From: an uncultured Candidatus Melainabacteria bacterium
GTDB lineage: Bacteria > Cyanobacteriota > Vampirovibrionia > Gastranaerophilales > Gastranaerophilaceae
Length of the DNA stretch: 14,614 nt
Assembly: GCA_934717895.1 (NCBI GenBank)
Contig: CAKUZO010000043.1
Span: 1-14,614 of the forward strand
Direction: 5' to 3'
Position 1 is the stretch's first letter. Every line of letters starts with the position of its first letter. This document shows, piece by piece, positions 13,856-14,614 of the stretch. The position numbers and the translations under genes were made by a program. The notes under the pieces are model-generated. The model was given only the letters and a program-made list of their open reading frames with translations, had not been told where the DNA came from and made no database searches.

Positions 13856-14260
13856 ATGGATAACTTAAAAACACTAACAACAAAGGAATTACAATCAAAA
13901 TGGCAAGAAATCTTTAAAATACCTGCACCAAAAGGTTATACTAAGTCATTCTTAATCAAAGAGATAGAATGGTATTATAAATACAGAAAATTATCAGGCG
14001 AACTTCAAAAAAGATTGGATAAACTTGTCGAACACTATTCAGAAACAAAAACCATAGATACCAAGAAAATCAAAAAATTTGAGGTAACTATCGGTACTAA
14101 ATTTATTCGTGAGTTTAAAGGTGAAAAATATGAAGTTATCGCAGTCAATGGAGGGTTTATTTTTAATGGTAAATTATACAAAACCCTTTCCGCTGTTGCA
14201 AATGTAATAACCGGCACACATTGGAATGGTAAAAAGTTTTTTGGAGTTGCAAATGGATAA
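13856..14260 (+). CDS. DUF2924 family protein, recombinase-associated
   Basis: From the ATG at 13856 the protein has 134 residues. The N-terminal helical part (LTTKELQSKWQEIF, residues 7-20, then YTKSFLIKEIEWYY) and the C-terminal beta part (GTKFIREFKGEKYEV, then LSAVANVITGTHWNG, 111-125) together fit the DUF2924 family. DUF2924 genes are characteristically found directly upstream of large serine recombinases and may assist them; the mechanism is unknown. An in-frame ATG at 13787 overlaps the upstream stop and would add 23 hydrophobic residues that do not fit the family. Neither start has a good Shine-Dalgarno, so coupling from the upstream gene could favour the longer form. The stop overlaps the recombinase start by eight bases. 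Confidence 0.85.
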   Translation: MDNLKTLTTKELQSKWQEIFKIPAPKGYTKSFLIKEIEWYYKYRKLSGELQKRLDKLVEHYSETKTIDTKKIKKFEVTIGTKFIREFKGEKYEVIAVNGGFIFNGKLYKTLSAVANVITGTHWNGKKFFGVANG

Positions 14261-14614
14261 AAAGAAAGTGCGTTGTGCCATATACACCCGCAAATCATCA
14301 GAAGAAGGGCTGGAACAAGATTTCAATTCGCTTGATGCACAACGTGAAGCCTGTGAGGCTTACATAAAATCTCAAATGCACGAGGGTTGGGTTTTGTTAG
14401 ATAAACAGTATAATGATGGTGGATATTCAGGCGGGACAATGGAGCGACCCGCATTTAAAGAACTTTTGAAAGATATAGAAAACGATGAAGTTGATATTGT
14501 AGTTGTTTATAAAGTCGACCGTTTAACTCGTTCGCTTATGGATTTTTCAAAGATTATTGATGTATTTGACAGGCATGAAACTTCTTTTGTATCTATAACT
14601 CAACAGTTTAATAC
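14253..14614 (+). CDS. Large serine recombinase, N-terminal catalytic part (cut by window end)
   Basis: The frame opens at ATG 14253 and runs off the window after 120 codons. It has the resolvase catalytic fold: AIYTRKSS with the nucleophile Ser15 (Y-x-R-x-S), then LDAQREACEAYI, then YNDGGYSGG, then VVVYKVDRLTRS with the catalytic Arg residues. The spacing and the DGGYSGGTMERPAF segment are those of large serine integrases rather than short invertases, so a recombinase/zinc-ribbon C-terminal region should follow outside the window. It overlaps the DUF2924 gene by eight bases, indicating coupled translation. It would cut and rejoin DNA at attachment sites to integrate or excise the element carrying these genes. 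Confidence 0.93.
   Translation, partial: MDKKKVRCAIYTRKSSEEGLEQDFNSLDAQREACEAYIKSQMHEGWVLLDKQYNDGGYSGGTMERPAFKELLKDIENDEVDIVVVYKVDRLTRSLMDFSKIIDVFDRHETSFVSITQQFN

Overview
The window is AT-rich bacterial DNA (roughly 30% GC by eye) with clear Shine-Dalgarno sequences, standard stop codons and a tRNA that does not encode its CCA end. It reads as an accessory or mobile region. Taxonomy is uncertain: gene style and the DUF2924/serine-recombinase neighbourhood would fit a low-GC gut bacterium (for example a Gastranaerophilales/Melainabacteria-like lineage or a low-GC alphaproteobacterium), but this is a guess, not a determination.

Layout: (1) 1-480, a tRNA-Gln(UUG) with its own terminator, a doubtful small membrane ORF on the minus strand, and a stretch dense in inverted repeats ahead of the next gene. 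(2) 480-1910 (+), a stand-alone protein with a C-terminal PD-(D/E)XK nuclease fold. (3) 1911-2289, a gene-free gap between convergent genes, with a hairpin and a cluster of AACCTGTT/TAACAGG repeats. (4) 10468 down to 2290 (-), seven tightly packed genes: a miniature SMC-like ATPase, a PDDEXK_4-type nuclease, a double-HTH protein with WG repeats, a WYL regulator, two successive phospholipase D-like proteins and a large unrecognised helical protein. Gaps are at most about 57 bp and several genes overlap. (5) 10616-11259, a small XRE regulator (+) converging on a zinc-ribbon protein (-). (6) 11434 to the window end (+), a mobile-element module: ParB-fused beta-class DNA methyltransferase, DUF5681 protein, strong terminator, SF0329-like protein, DUF2924 protein and the N-terminal part of a large serine recombinase cut by the window edge.

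The most interesting unit is the minus-strand block. The same palindrome architecture, CGTCA-N5-TGAC(G/A), occurs twice: over the -35 of a good promoter ahead of the ATPase gene (10535-10549) and just upstream of the WYL gene (7180-7194). This suggests one regulator, most simply the WYL protein, controls both promoters and ties the seven genes into one regulon. Two nuclease-like or phosphodiesterase-like activities, an ATPase, a repeat-rich putative sensor and a WYL repressor, next to a mobile-element module, is the composition expected of an anti-phage defence locus. I do not recognise it as a named system. The defence role is inference.
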